Below, piece after piece: positions 35,361 through 46,263 of a stretch of DNA of 64,000 nucleotides. Below the pieces are notes generated by a model. It was not told the origin of the DNA and did not search any database. It worked only from the letters and a program-made list of their open reading frames with translations. Position 1 is the first letter of the stretch. Each line of letters opens with the position of its first letter. This DNA is from Ignavibacteriales bacterium (GTDB lineage Bacteria > Bacteroidota > Ignavibacteria > Ignavibacteriales > Melioribacteraceae): NCBI GenBank assembly GCA_016177735.1, contig JACOUS010000030.1:186001-250000 (forward strand), written 5' to 3'. The translations under genes and the position numbers were made by a program.

Positions 35361-36191
35361 TCATGCGTTGTTCTTTTGTAACATGTTCCTCATTGCTTCG
35401 AGGTGGTTGGGTGAGATAAAATATTTACCGAGATTATTATCATCGCCTTTTTTGCCGCCGTGAAAATCGGAACCGCCGGTTGCCAAAAGGCAGTATTGAT
35501 TAACAATCCCTTTATAAAATTTTATTTGATTTTCGTTGTGGCTCGGATGAATAACTTCAATTCCGTCAACACCGGCTTTAATCAAGTTTATTAATATTGA
35601 TTCCTTCATGTAACCGGGATGTGCAATTATCGATAAGCCGCCGGCATCGTTGATTAACTTCAACGCACTCTGCGGCGATACATGAATTTTCCTTTCGTAT
35701 GCCGGACCGTTATCGCCGATGAATTTATCGAATGCTTCGTAATAGTTTGAGATGATGCCGAGATCAACAAGTGCGTATGCAACGTGCGGTCTTCCGATTG
35801 AAGAATTTTGTGCTTGTGCAAGTACGTCATCAAGTGTTATATGCAGACCGAGTTTTCTAAGTTTCTGTACAATTCTTTTTGCGCGGTGGAATCTTTCATC
35901 TCGGAAAAAAATTAAATACTTACGAAGCTCTTCATTCTCGATATCGATAAAATAGGCGAGGAGATGAATTTCTTTATCTTCGAGATCAGTACTGATTTCC
36001 ACACCCGGGATAACTTCCACGCCGATTTCCTTGCCGTAAATAATTGCTTCGTTAATTCCGTTAACGCTGTCGTGGTCGGTTATACTGATTGTTGACAAAC
36101 CGGCTTCTTTTGAACGTTTTACTAATTCAATAGGCGGGTAAGCTCCATCGGAATGAGCGGTATGCATATGGAGGTCAATTTTATTCGGCAT
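35361..36191 (-). CDS. PHP-domain phosphoesterase (RNase AM/YciV-like)
   Basis: 276 aa. The PHP metal site is visible: DLHMHTAHSDG at the start, TDHDSVNG, IPGVEIST, GLSIIAHPGY and GGSDFHGGKK near the end. Family members hydrolyse 3',5'-nucleoside bisphosphate or trim RNA 5' ends. The start codon overlaps the end of the Crp-family gene upstream on the same strand, so the two are cotranscribed. Confidence 0.87.
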   Translation of the reverse strand: MPNKIDLHMHTAHSDGAYPPIELVKRSKEAGLSTISITDHDSVNGINEAIIYGKEIGVEVIPGVEISTDLEDKEIHLLAYFIDIENEELRKYLIFFRDERFHRAKRIVQKLRKLGLHITLDDVLAQAQNSSIGRPHVAYALVDLGIISNYYEAFDKFIGDNGPAYERKIHVSPQSALKLINDAGGLSIIAHPGYMKESILINLIKAGVDGIEVIHPSHNENQIKFYKGIVNQYCLLATGGSDFHGGKKGDDNNLGKYFISPNHLEAMRNMLQKNNA

Positions 36192-36874
36192 TATAAACTG
36201 TACATCTCCTTAAATTTTTCGTAGTCGATAATTCTCAATTTACTGCCGTCTATTTCTACGAGTCCTTTTTTTGCAAAACTATGAATTGTTCTTGAAATAG
36301 TTTCCCGCGAAGTGCCCGCCATGTTTGCAAGGTCTTGCTGCAGCGGAAGTTTTTCGATCTCAACTTTTCCTTGCCGTATTTTACCGATATCATCTGCGAG
36401 CTGTAGGATTACAGTTGCAACTTTTCCTTCCGCGTCTTTTAATGAGAGCGCTTTTATTTTAACATCAGCCGAACGAAGTCTTTGCGTTAATTCTTGAAGA
36501 AGCGAAATTGAAATTTCCGGGTACTCTCTCAACAATCCTAAAAATTCTGTACGTTGAATTAAGAACAACTCGGAATCTTCGGTTGCTGTTACTGTTGCAG
36601 AGCGGGTTTGCCCGTCGAGAATAGCCATCTCTCCGAAGAAATTACTGTCGGATAAAATTGTTAGTATAACTTCGCGCCCATCTGTGCTTGTTCGGGATAC
36701 TTTTACTTTTCCGCTTGCAATCACAAAAAGAGCCGAACCGACTTCATCTTCCATTAATATTACATCATTCTTTTTGTAATTTTTCCTTGTCCCGATTTTT
36801 TCAATCTTCTCAAGTGTTTCATCACTTAGTTCCGAAAAAATTGGAACATACTGTAAAAATTCTGACGAAGGCAT
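36191..36874 (-). CDS. Crp/Fnr-family transcription regulator
   Basis: 227 aa. The N-terminal cyclic-nucleotide-binding fold has GKVKVSRTSTDGREVILTIL and FFGEMAILDGQTRSATVTA. The C-terminal winged helix has LANMAGTSRETISRTIHSFAKKG. The FGEMAxLDxxxRSATV loop is like a cAMP-binding site, but the ligand is not certain. There is no cysteine cluster for an FNR-type iron-sulfur centre. It is the first gene of the minus-strand pair with the PHP enzyme. Confidence 0.93.
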   Translation of the reverse strand: MPSSEFLQYVPIFSELSDETLEKIEKIGTRKNYKKNDVILMEDEVGSALFVIASGKVKVSRTSTDGREVILTILSDSNFFGEMAILDGQTRSATVTATEDSELFLIQRTEFLGLLREYPEISISLLQELTQRLRSADVKIKALSLKDAEGKVATVILQLADDIGKIRQGKVEIEKLPLQQDLANMAGTSRETISRTIHSFAKKGLVEIDGSKLRIIDYEKFKEMYSL

Positions 36875-37076
36875 TTCTAACCTCGTTTTGTTATAATATT
36901 TTCATCAATAGGAGAGAATCGAACCATTAAAAGATAAAACATAAATTGGTAATCAACAATTCTTTATCACTGCCGTGCCAAACTTTTTTGGCAGCCATCG
37001 AAGGTTTACCAAATCTTTCCTTCTCAAAATTTTTACATACAGTTGTTACCAAATTCATATTTGGACCCTTTAGCTG

Positions 37077-37096
37077 CCACGAACTTTAGGTCGTTG
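37077..37096. repeat. Palindrome with CTTTAG core
   Basis: CCACGA (37077-37082) and TCGTTG (37091-37096) pair at 5 of 6 positions around an ACTTTAGG loop. It is similar in design to the hairpins at 18299-18328 (CTTCAG core) and 49447-49498. Confidence 0.4.
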
Positions 37097-37223
37097 TAGA
37101 AATATTTATCCTATGTCAGCGGCTTTTCACAAAGGGATGGCAATGCCAAGCCACAATTACATACAATTTGCGCTGAAGCCCGGAAAGATGGGTGGATGCT
37201 TGTTCGAAAAAGTTAGGGTCGAA

Positions 37224-37400
37224 AAGGGAATGATTGATTTGAATGGCCTTAAATTGAATCTTCTTTTCCTCATCATAAACTTTTTGTCGGAGGATAAAAA
37301 GCTAACCAAATCGTTTCTCCCTAAATTTTTTTGGGAAAGTTTGGGGCAAACATTATTAAAAAAGGAATAGCTGATTTTAATGGTCTTAAATTGAATCTTC
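37224..37400 (+). repeat. Imperfect 40-bp direct repeats, 137 bp apart
   Basis: 37224-37263 and 37361-37400 share 34 of 40 bases by my alignment; both end in CTTAAATTGAATCTTC. In the plus frame each would encode a similar peptide (KGMIDLNGLKLNL and KGIADFNGLKLNL), which hints at duplication of a former coding end rather than of a regulatory site. Confidence 0.55.
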
Positions 37401-37459
37401 AGGTGTGAATTTTTATATTGGAATCCGAATTTCATCACTTTATGTAAACGGAGGAATAA

Positions 37460-38521
<1,062 letters not shown>

Positions 38522-38540
38522 TAATTATCCTTTTAAAGCC

Positions 38541-38576
38541 AAGACGCACGCCTTGAAGGCGCGCGTCTTTTTTTTA
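38541..38576 (+). terminator. Rho-independent terminator after gap
   Basis: A GC-rich hairpin with arms AAGACGC (38541-38547) and GCGTCTT, and an inner CGCCTTGAAGGCG stem, is followed by a run of eight or more T. It separates gap from pgk, so pgk may be read by readthrough or from its own promoter. Confidence 0.9.
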
Positions 38577-38607
38577 TCAGTACATAGTTCGAATGCGGAG
38601 GAACTAA

Positions 38608-39807
38608 ATGAAAAAATTGAGTATTGACAAAGTTGCTCTTAAATCAAAAAGAGTTTTGGTACGTGTTGATTTCAATGTACCTCTCGATGAAAATTTAACA
38701 ATTACGGACGATATCAGAATCACATCGGCTTTGCCCACAATTAAAAAAATTATTAACGAAGGCGGACGCTGTATTTTGATGAGCCACCTCGGAAGACCGA
38801 AAGGCGGACCAAATCCGAAATACAGTTTAAAACCGGTAGCTGTCAGGCTCGGCGAACTTTTGCAGATGGATGTTAAGTTTGCACCGGACTGCGTTGGCGA
38901 TCAGGTAAAAACGATCGTTAATTCTTTGAAAGACGGCGAAGTACTTTTGCTAGAGAATTTAAGATTCCATGCAGAAGAAGAAAAGAATGATTCTGCATTT
39001 GCACAGCAGATTGCCGAACTTGGCGATGTTTACATCAACGATGCTTTCGGAAGCGCGCACCGTGCACATGCTTCAACCGAAGGCGTTACCAAATTTATTG
39101 AAGTGTGTGCATCGGGTTACTTGATGCAGAAAGAATTGGATTATCTCGGTTCTGCAGTTGCTAATCCGCTTCGTCCTTTCACTGCAATTCTTGGCGGTTC
39201 AAAAATTTCCGGCAAGATTGATGTAATTGACAGCTTACTTCCGAAAGTAGATTATCTCCTCATCGGCGGTGGAATGGCGTACACATTTTATAAAGCAATG
39301 GGTTACGAAATCGGCTCGTCGCTTTTAGAAGCAGAGAAAATTGATCTCGCAAAAGATACTTTGGAAAAATTCAAAAGTACGAAAGCAAAAGTGTTACTGC
39401 CGAAAGATAACGTTGTTGCGCCCGAATTTAAAAATGAATCGCCTTCTGCTGTTGTTGATTCCGACAAAATTCCATCAGATAAAATGGGGCTCGATATCGG
39501 TCCGAAAACAGTTGACGAATTCAAGAAAGTAATTCTTGAAAGCAAAACTATTGTTTGGAACGGTCCGATGGGAGTTTTCGAATTCGATAACTTTGCAATT
39601 GGAACCAATGCCGTTGCCGCCGCACTTGCAGAAGCTACTGCTAACGGAGCGGTTACAATTATCGGCGGTGGAGATTCTGCCGCGGCAATTAGCAAAGCCG
39701 GTTTGGATGATAAAGTCTCCCACGTTTCTACCGGCGGCGGTGCTTCTTTAGAATTTCTCGAAGGAAAAATTCTGCCCGGCGTTGCCGCTCTTAACGATGA
39801 CAAATGA
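38608..39807 (+). CDS. pgk: Phosphoglycerate kinase
   Basis: 399 aa, full length. [40 protein letters not shown] and [16 protein letters not shown] make the N-terminal 3-phosphoglycerate domain. [32 protein letters not shown] and [16 protein letters not shown] make the nucleotide domain. It transfers phosphate from 1,3-bisphosphoglycerate to ADP. GGAGG precedes the ATG by about 6 bp. Confidence 0.98.
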   Translation: MKKLSIDKVALKSKRVLVRVDFNVPLDENLTITDDIRITSALPTIKKIINEGGRCILMSHLGRPKGGPNPKYSLKPVAVRLGELLQMDVKFAPDCVGDQVKTIVNSLKDGEVLLLENLRFHAEEEKNDSAFAQQIAELGDVYINDAFGSAHRAHASTEGVTKFIEVCASGYLMQKELDYLGSAVANPLRPFTAILGGSKISGKIDVIDSLLPKVDYLLIGGGMAYTFYKAMGYEIGSSLLEAEKIDLAKDTLEKFKSTKAKVLLPKDNVVAPEFKNESPSAVVDSDKIPSDKMGLDIGPKTVDEFKKVILESKTIVWNGPMGVFEFDNFAIGTNAVAAALAEATANGAVTIIGGGDSAAAISKAGLDDKVSHVSTGGGASLEFLEGKILPGVAALNDDK

Positions 39808-39837
39808 TTTTCACGAAAGAAAAAAAGATTATGAACG

Positions 39838-39876
39838 AGAGCAAGATGATAATTTTTATCTCTTGCTCTTATTCTT
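39838..39876 (+). terminator. Likely terminator after pgk
   Basis: Arms AGAGCAAGA (39838-39846) and TCTTGCTCT (39861-39869) with further GATAA/TTATC pairing inside, followed by a T-rich TATTCTT. The left arm resembles the AG-rich repeat word at 7363-7399. Confidence 0.7.
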
Positions 39877-39943
39877 ATCAGTTCCTTTCCATTCTCAAAA
39901 AAATAAATTAATTTTCATACCGAATAGTTCAATGGAATTATAA

Positions 39944-40873
39944 ATGGGTTTAGATTCAAGAGATTATTACCGTCCCTCAGGTTTTGGAGGGTTTAGTTTT
40001 TTTCCGCCGGTTATTAAAAATTTACTTTTGATAAACATCGGTGTTTTTATTGTTCAGTTGATTTTTGATAATCTAATGTTTGGCGGGCTGCCGGGCGGAT
40101 ACATTCTAAATAGATATTTTGCATTAAATCCCATCACCGGTTTTGATGCGGCTGGCATACCGTTCAATTTCCAGATATGGCAGATCATCACGTATCAATT
40201 CATGCATGGTAGTTTTACTCACATTCTGTTCAACATGTTTATGCTCTGGATGTTCGGAATGGAAATCGAAAATATAATGGGCTCGAGGAGATTCCTCGCG
40301 TTTTATCTTGCAAGCGGAATTGGAGCCGGTTTGGTTCAACTGCTTGTTTCGCCTCTGCTTTCCGATAGTTTGGGATGGACAATCGGCGCTTCCGGTGCAG
40401 TGTTCGGCGTAATGATTGCATTCGCAATGTTTTTCCCGGATAGATACGTTTTCATTTATTTTTTAATTCCAGTCAAAGCAAAATATCTGATTGCTATCCT
40501 CGTTATTTTCGAATTCATGTCCGTCTCCGAGCCGTCAGTTGTTGCTCATCTTGCTCATATCGGCGGTGCGGTCTCCGGTTTTCTCTTTTTGATCCTTGAT
40601 AAAAAAAATCATTTCGGTTTTAGAACTTTGATGAACAATTTTAAAAAACCAAAAGGCTTTGGCTCAACTTACAATTTCAGAAGACCGGCTGCGCGGCAGA
40701 AAAACGATATTGAAGATGCGGAGTTTTACGATGTTACGAATAAAACCGAAAATGAAGATGAAGTAGCTCAAGAAGAAATTGATAAGATACTCGATAAAAT
40801 CAGTCAAAGCGGATACAAAAATTTAAGCAATCGTGAAAAGAAGATTTTATTTGAAGCGAGCAAACGTAAGTAG
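39944..40873 (+). CDS. Rhomboid-family intramembrane serine protease
   Basis: 309 aa with about six transmembrane helices. WQIITYQFMHGSFTHILFNMFMLWMFG contains the conserved HN region, GASGAVFGV the nucleophile serine and VAHLAHIGGAVSGFLF the catalytic histidine. An ER/GSRRFLAFYL element follows helix 2. The cytoplasmic tail (about residues 225-309) is acidic and ends in the motif IDKILDKISQSGYKNLSNREKKIL, common in Bacteroidota rhomboids. Substrates unknown. It is followed by an overlapping lipoprotein gene. Confidence 0.92.
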   Translation: MGLDSRDYYRPSGFGGFSFFPPVIKNLLLINIGVFIVQLIFDNLMFGGLPGGYILNRYFALNPITGFDAAGIPFNFQIWQIITYQFMHGSFTHILFNMFMLWMFGMEIENIMGSRRFLAFYLASGIGAGLVQLLVSPLLSDSLGWTIGASGAVFGVMIAFAMFFPDRYVFIYFLIPVKAKYLIAILVIFEFMSVSEPSVVAHLAHIGGAVSGFLFLILDKKNHFGFRTLMNNFKKPKGFGSTYNFRRPAARQKNDIEDAEFYDVTNKTENEDEVAQEEIDKILDKISQSGYKNLSNREKKILFEASKRK

Positions 40874-41177
40874 AAAACTCACTCTGTTTTTTTTGACCGC
40901 CGCTCTTTTGATAATTTCAAATTGCGGCGGCTCTATTGATGAAGACAAAGCCGTAAAAATTTATGTCGAAAGCGCGATTGCAGAAGAGCAGTTTTCTTAC
41001 AGCGCAGATTCTGTTAAATCCCGCAAAGGGAAAATCCTTAAAAAATATCAAACCACCCGTCAAGATTACGAAGCCTATCTAAAAAATTTAGAATACGATG
41101 AAGAGAAGTGGGCAAGTTTTTTTAAGAGAGCAGATGAATATCTAACCGACCTCAAAAAGAGTGAAGCAATCAAGTAA
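40833..41177 (+). CDS. Putative small lipoprotein (DUF4296-like)
   Basis: Up to 114 aa. It overlaps the end of the rhomboid gene; the start is uncertain (GTG at 40833, or TTG at 40851). A hydrophobic segment (LTLFFLTAALLIISNC) ends in a cysteine at a lipobox-like site, although Asn before Cys is unusual. The mature part is helical (AVKIYVESAIAEEQF, YEAYLKNLEYDEEKWASFF), in general resembling Bacteroidota DUF4296 lipoproteins. It converges with recQ, overlapping it by 8 bp. Confidence 0.6.
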   Translation: MKRRFYLKRANVSRKLTLFFLTAALLIISNCGGSIDEDKAVKIYVESAIAEEQFSYSADSVKSRKGKILKKYQTTRQDYEAYLKNLEYDEEKWASFFKRADEYLTDLKKSEAIK

Positions 41178-43749
41178 CTTTATGTTTTGTTAATGCAATC
41201 CGCAGTTTAGCGTAACTGATTTTCTCGTTCGTTGCAAAACGCAGTTCCTTCAAATCGGTAATCCCTTCGTTAATTTTTTTGTTAATCATTTCCAATTCAT
41301 TCTTATCGAACAAGTAATCTATTTCGGTGTTTGGTTTGTATTCGAGCAAAGTTTCAATCTGCATTGATACAACCGACTCCGGCAGTTTTGCAAGTTTTGC
41401 AATTTCTTCGAGCGGATATTTTTTTTGCACGAGTTCATAAATCAAGATAATGCTTTCGGGCAGACTCTCTTTTTTTACTTTGTCGGAAAAATCATTCTGT
41501 GCGGAAAAATCTCTGATTGCATTTATAAAATCTTCACCGATTTTATTCAGCATCCGCTGGCTGAATCCTTTGATGGAAAGCAGATCGCTGTAAGCCGTAG
41601 GTTTGTGTCTGCAAATTTCTTTTAATACTTCGTCCGGACAAATAAGCTGTGGCAGCTGGCTGAAACGTGCCGAAGCTTCCTTCCGTATTTGCCGCAAGAT
41701 ATTGAAAAGCCGTAATTCCGATTCATAATCTTTATTGGAAATTTTTTGCGGCGGTTCTTCTAAAATATTTTTATCGTGATTTAAAACCGAAAGCTTTGTA
41801 GAATTATTAACGTATTCTATTTTTCCCCTTGCAATAAGATTTGCAACCGTGCTCTCTATTTCCTTTTTGCCGTAGTGAGTTAACGATGAGTACGAAGATA
41901 AATCGAGCAATTCTTTCTTCCTCGATTTACCGAGAAGTCCGTCAACTAAAGTTTTTTTGTCGAGTGAGATTTTTGATTCGTTAATGAAACTCAAAATATG
42001 TTCTTCGATAAAATCGGTTGAATCGTGTTGAAGAGACTTGCCCGTGCAATTATCGCACTTGCCGCATTTGTAATTTTTAACATCTTCGCCGAAATAATTG
42101 AGTATGTATTTAAATCGGCAGTCAGCAGCAAAAGCAAAATTAATCATCTGTTCCAGTTTATTTCGGTTGTGATCGGCAAGCTGTGCAGATTTTTGGAAAT
42201 TTAATTTCAGGTCGTCTGATTTTTGCCGGTGTTGTAAAATTCTGAATGAAGGAACTTTCAACGGTGCTTTGTAAGAAATTATTCCGGCGTTGTTCAGAAA
42301 ATTCAAATTGTTCACAACTCTTTCTCGGTCATCATTTAAAATTCCGCTGAGTTTGGAAATGTTTATTGAAGTTTCCGAACCGAAAATACTTCCGCCGTAT
42401 TCGCGCACGAGAAGTAAAATCAAATCTTTTATTTCGTTATCGTCCATCGTTTTGATGTATCCGTTCAATCTCTGCGGGTGAATCAAAAAACGAGCAGCGT
42501 GTTTATTCTTATTCTCTTTTCTCGTTTCAACGTATGCGGAATCTTCAAGAATTTTTATCGAGCTTTCGAACAAAGCTTTTGAAATTTCTTTGATGCCCAT
42601 CAATTGCAAAAGACCGTTCTCGAAAGGAATATCTTTTCCGCTAACGTTCCCTAGTGCAATGTTTCCGTAATCGCACAAAGCATTGTAAACTGTTTCAACT
42701 TGTTCACGGGACGGATAAGAATTACGAATAAAATATTCTTGAATTTGTTTGTCGTTTTCATCATAGAACAGAAAAGTTTGGGAATCGTTTCCGTCTCTTC
42801 CGGCTCTTCCTATTTCCTGATAATAATTTTCGATGCTCGGCGGTAGATTGTAATGCACAACTGTTCTGATATTGCTTTTATCGATGCCCATCCCGAAAGC
42901 ATTTGTTGCGGCGATTATGTTAATTCTTCCGTTCTGAAAATCATCTTGAATTATCCTTCGAAGTTCTGCCGTCAACCCGGCGTGATAATAAACCGAATCA
43001 AAATTATTTGCACGGAGATGTTCGCAGACTTCTTCGGCAAGCTTTCTTGTAGCAGTGTAAATGATTGCCGGCTGTTCAATCTTCTTAAACAGTTGTATTA
43101 ATTTTTCTCTCTTCTGATTTGTTTGAACAACACTTACAGCAAGATTTTCCCTCTCAAATCCTTTTACAAACACAAGTGGATTTTCCATCCCCAGTTGCTC
43201 GATAATATCGTTACGGACATCTTCTGTAGCTGTTGCAGTAAAAGCAGCAACGGATTTTATGCCGGAAGACTCGATAAAATTTTTGATCTTCCGGTAACTC
43301 GGTCTGAAATTATGCCCCCACTCGCTGATGCAGTGTGCTTCATCGATAAAAATATAGTCCGGCTTCAAAGATTTGATTCGTTCGGGAAAAGAATAAGTAT
43401 CTAATTTTTCGGGCGAAACATAGAGCAATTTAATTCTGCCATTGGCAGCGTCGTTTAAAACTTTTTCACTCTCTCGAAAGTCTAATGTGCTGTTGATAAA
43501 AGCGGAAACATTACCAATCCGGTTAAGCGAATCTACCTGATCTTTCATTAAAGCAATCAGGGGGGAAATTACAATTGAAAAATTCAGCGAGAGGAGCGCC
43601 GGTATTTGATAGCAGATCGATTTTCCGCCGCCGGTGGGAAGTACCGCAAGTACTTCCTTGCCGGATAATATTGAATTAATTATCTCTTCCTGACCCGGTC
43701 TAAAATTTTCGTGTCCGAAAAACTGTTTTAATAATTCTTGCGGAGACAA
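41170..43749 (-). CDS. recQ: RecQ-family ATP-dependent DNA helicase with extended C-terminus
   Basis: 859 aa, longer than E. coli RecQ (about 610). Helicase motifs are AVLPTGGGKSICYQIP (I), DEAHCISEWGHNFRPSY (II with aromatic loop), AFTATAT (III) and GRAGRDG (VI). The RecQ-Ct domain has the four-cysteine zinc site (CRFKYILNYFG ... CGKCDNC) and a winged helix. An HRDC domain (LLSIKGFSQRMLNKIGEDF) follows. The last 100 residues add a further helix-turn-helix unit (YPLEEIAKLAKLPESVVSMQIETL), as in Bacteroidota RecQ1-type proteins. It unwinds recombination intermediates and stalled forks. Confidence 0.95.
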   Translation of the reverse strand: MSPQELLKQFFGHENFRPGQEEIINSILSGKEVLAVLPTGGGKSICYQIPALLSLNFSIVISPLIALMKDQVDSLNRIGNVSAFINSTLDFRESEKVLNDAANGRIKLLYVSPEKLDTYSFPERIKSLKPDYIFIDEAHCISEWGHNFRPSYRKIKNFIESSGIKSVAAFTATATEDVRNDIIEQLGMENPLVFVKGFERENLAVSVVQTNQKREKLIQLFKKIEQPAIIYTATRKLAEEVCEHLRANNFDSVYYHAGLTAELRRIIQDDFQNGRINIIAATNAFGMGIDKSNIRTVVHYNLPPSIENYYQEIGRAGRDGNDSQTFLFYDENDKQIQEYFIRNSYPSREQVETVYNALCDYGNIALGNVSGKDIPFENGLLQLMGIKEISKALFESSIKILEDSAYVETRKENKNKHAARFLIHPQRLNGYIKTMDDNEIKDLILLLVREYGGSIFGSETSINISKLSGILNDDRERVVNNLNFLNNAGIISYKAPLKVPSFRILQHRQKSDDLKLNFQKSAQLADHNRNKLEQMINFAFAADCRFKYILNYFGEDVKNYKCGKCDNCTGKSLQHDSTDFIEEHILSFINESKISLDKKTLVDGLLGKSRKKELLDLSSYSSLTHYGKKEIESTVANLIARGKIEYVNNSTKLSVLNHDKNILEEPPQKISNKDYESELRLFNILRQIRKEASARFSQLPQLICPDEVLKEICRHKPTAYSDLLSIKGFSQRMLNKIGEDFINAIRDFSAQNDFSDKVKKESLPESIILIYELVQKKYPLEEIAKLAKLPESVVSMQIETLLEYKPNTEIDYLFDKNELEMINKKINEGITDLKELRFATNEKISYAKLRIALTKHKVT

Positions 43750-43817
43750 GCAGAAGTACCTTTGAATAGTTGTTTTTAAAATTTATTTTGAACCAAAATA
43801 AAAATAGTGATCGAAAG

Positions 43818-44738
43818 ATGCTTAATATAAACCGTGTAGATAAATCCTTCGGAAATTTACAAGCTCTCACAAATGTAAGCTTAAAAATTGAGAAAGGTGA
43901 ATTCTTCGGGCTGCTCGGGCCCAACGGCGCCGGCAAAACTACATTGATGAATATTATCATCGGTTACTTTGCCGCCGATACCGGCACGGTTTCGGTTGAC
44001 AGCGAAATGATGACTTACGAAAATTTAACGATGCGAAAAAAGATCGGCTACGTTCCGCAAGATATTTCGCTTTATCTCGAATTAACCGCACAACAGAATT
44101 TGAAAATATTCGGACAGCTTTACGATTTGGAAGGCGCGAGCCTCAATAAAAAAATTGATGAAGTACTCGATCTGGTTCAATTGAAAGAAAGAAGCGGTGA
44201 CCGTGTAAAAGAATTTTCCGGAGGAATGAAACGCCGTTTAAATCTTGCAGCAAGTTTATTGCACGATCCGCAAATGCTTTTGTGCGATGAACCGACAGTT
44301 GGTGTTGACCCGCAGTCGCGCAATGCAATATTTGATATGCTGAACCAGCTCAACCGCTCCGGCAAAACAATTGTGTACACAACACATTATATGGAAGAAG
44401 CCGAACGGCTTTGCTCGCGGCTTGCAATTATTGATCACGGAAGAATTATTGCAAGCGGCACACTGATCGAACTAATTAATCTGCTGAATCAAAAAGAAAC
44501 TTTGAAAATCCAAAAGAATGCTCACACGCAAAATAAAATTCAGGCACTCGGCAAACTTGGGCATTTATCCGAAACCGATTTTTATTATGAACTGCTGCCG
44601 AATGATTCGTACTTGCTTCATTCAAAAATTTTTGCGGAAATAGAGACTGCCGGCATCCCGAATCAATTTGTAGAAATCAGCCGCGCATCGCTGGAAGATG
44701 TTTTCTTAAACATAACCGGAAGGAGTTTGAGAGATTGA
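43818..44738 (+). CDS. ABC transporter ATP-binding protein
   Basis: 306 aa from the ATG at 43818. Walker A is GLLGPNGAGKTTLMNII, the Q-loop is VPQDISLYLELT, the signature is FSGGMKRRLNLA, Walker B is LLCDEPTVGVDPQS and the H-loop is YTTHYMEEAERL. This is the ABC-2 (DrrA/CcmA-like) exporter class. The C-terminal 80 residues are the usual accessory domain. The next gene overlaps its stop by 4 bp and encodes the permease. Confidence 0.94.
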   Translation: MLNINRVDKSFGNLQALTNVSLKIEKGEFFGLLGPNGAGKTTLMNIIIGYFAADTGTVSVDSEMMTYENLTMRKKIGYVPQDISLYLELTAQQNLKIFGQLYDLEGASLNKKIDEVLDLVQLKERSGDRVKEFSGGMKRRLNLAASLLHDPQMLLCDEPTVGVDPQSRNAIFDMLNQLNRSGKTIVYTTHYMEEAERLCSRLAIIDHGRIIASGTLIELINLLNQKETLKIQKNAHTQNKIQALGKLGHLSETDFYYELLPNDSYLLHSKIFAEIETAGIPNQFVEISRASLEDVFLNITGRSLRD

Positions 44739-46060
44739 AAGCTATATACAATCTTATCATAAAAGATTTAATACGATTCTTGAACGATAAACCGGCTGTA
44801 CTGCTGACGTTTGTTGTACCGATGGCTTTGATTGTAATTTTTGGAAACATATTCGGCGGAAGCGGACCGCGCGGCAAAGTGGGGATTATTCTCGTTAACG
44901 AAAGCAGCACGCCGGTATCACGAATTATCGAAACCAAACTTGATACTGCACAGTCACTGCGCATAATTAAAAAATATCTTCCGGATGATGGGAAGGATTC
45001 ACTGAAATTTACAGAAGACATTGCCAAAGAATATGTGCGCACCGGAAAAATTTCTGCCGCCGTTGTAATGCCGAAAGATTTTTTTGCGGATACATCCGGC
45101 TCGCTCAAATTCAAATTCTACTACGACCCTAAAAACGAAATCGAGTCGTCAATAATTCAAGGACAAATGCAGCAAGCAATAATGAGCGGTGTACCGCGCT
45201 TAATGCCCGTATTGATGACACGAAGAGCAGTTAACTTTATCGGCAGCGACAGTACAACAATGTTTATCAAAAATATCAGTTCGCTTCTCGAAAAATATTT
45301 TGATCTCTCCGCAGATTCACTTATGAGGAGTTTCACTCAAGTTGATACTGCCGCGCTGATGGATTCATCTTTACAACCGGATTCAAGCGGCGGCACACAG
45401 ATGCTGAGCAGTTTAATCAGGTTTGAAAGCGAACAGCTTGTCGGCGCTCAAGTTGCCAACCCCGGTTTAACACGAACAGTAGGCGGCTGGGCAATGATGT
45501 TTTTACTTTTCTCGTTAACCGGTGCGGCTACTTCATTGTTCGAAGAAAAACAAGAAGGAACTTTGAAGCGGCTACTTTGCATGCCGTTGAACCGTTCGCA
45601 CATTCTGTGGAGTAAATATATTTACACGATGCTTTTAGGAATGGTTCAGCTTTTTGTTCTGTTTGTTTTTTCGTGGGTGCTTTTTAAAGTTGATGTGTTT
45701 TCAAATCTGTTCAATCTTTTGATTGTAATTTTTGCGTCGTCTGCCGCAGCAGTTTCTTTCGGAATGCTGATAACATCTCTCGCAAAAACTATTAATCAAG
45801 CCAACGGAATAAGCACACTCGTAATTTTGGTCATGTCCGCAATCGGCGGCTCGTGGTTCCCGGTTACGTTATTGCCGGAATGGATGCAAACGATATCGAG
45901 AGGAACACTCACGTACTGGTCGGTTGAAGCATTTTTACAAGTGTTGTGGCGCCAGTCAAATTTTGCCGGTATTGCTAATCATGTTGCAATACTTCTTTCG
46001 ATTGCTTTCTTAATTAATTTTTACTCGTTGATTAGATTTAAGAACGGGAAAGTTTTTTAA
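44735..46060 (+). CDS. ABC-2 type exporter permease
   Basis: 441 aa with a TTG start in a TTGA overlap; GGAAGGAG lies about 9 bp upstream. One N-terminal helix (AVLLTFVVPMALIVIFGN) is followed by a large extracytoplasmic domain of about 210 residues and five C-terminal helices (GGWAMMFLLFSLTGAATSLFEEKQEGTLKRL onwards), as in YhaP/DrrB-like ABC-2 permeases. ARTSLEDVF-type ends and EEKxxGTLxRL are typical. The substrate (lipid, drug, polymer) cannot be read. Confidence 0.92.
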   Translation: MKAIYNLIIKDLIRFLNDKPAVLLTFVVPMALIVIFGNIFGGSGPRGKVGIILVNESSTPVSRIIETKLDTAQSLRIIKKYLPDDGKDSLKFTEDIAKEYVRTGKISAAVVMPKDFFADTSGSLKFKFYYDPKNEIESSIIQGQMQQAIMSGVPRLMPVLMTRRAVNFIGSDSTTMFIKNISSLLEKYFDLSADSLMRSFTQVDTAALMDSSLQPDSSGGTQMLSSLIRFESEQLVGAQVANPGLTRTVGGWAMMFLLFSLTGAATSLFEEKQEGTLKRLLCMPLNRSHILWSKYIYTMLLGMVQLFVLFVFSWVLFKVDVFSNLFNLLIVIFASSAAAVSFGMLITSLAKTINQANGISTLVILVMSAIGGSWFPVTLLPEWMQTISRGTLTYWSVEAFLQVLWRQSNFAGIANHVAILLSIAFLINFYSLIRFKNGKVF

Positions 46061-46263
46061 GTACATCAAATCCTTTTTGAAAAGAATTCTCATTGTCTTC
46101 ACGTTTTTTTTAATTCTAATAATTGCGGGAAATAATCCACTCATTTCGAAAAGAAAATCCAACAATTTGATGGTATAAATTTTGCGATAAGAATGAATCT
46201 CGGAAGAGTTTTAGATATTTTTGAATCAACAAAACAAATAATTCTGATAATAGAGAGATAAAT

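Noticed and set aside
37113-37370. 85-codon open frame upstream of gap
   Set aside because: No ribosome-binding site, no domain, and it contains one copy of a repeat; described as part of the gap instead.
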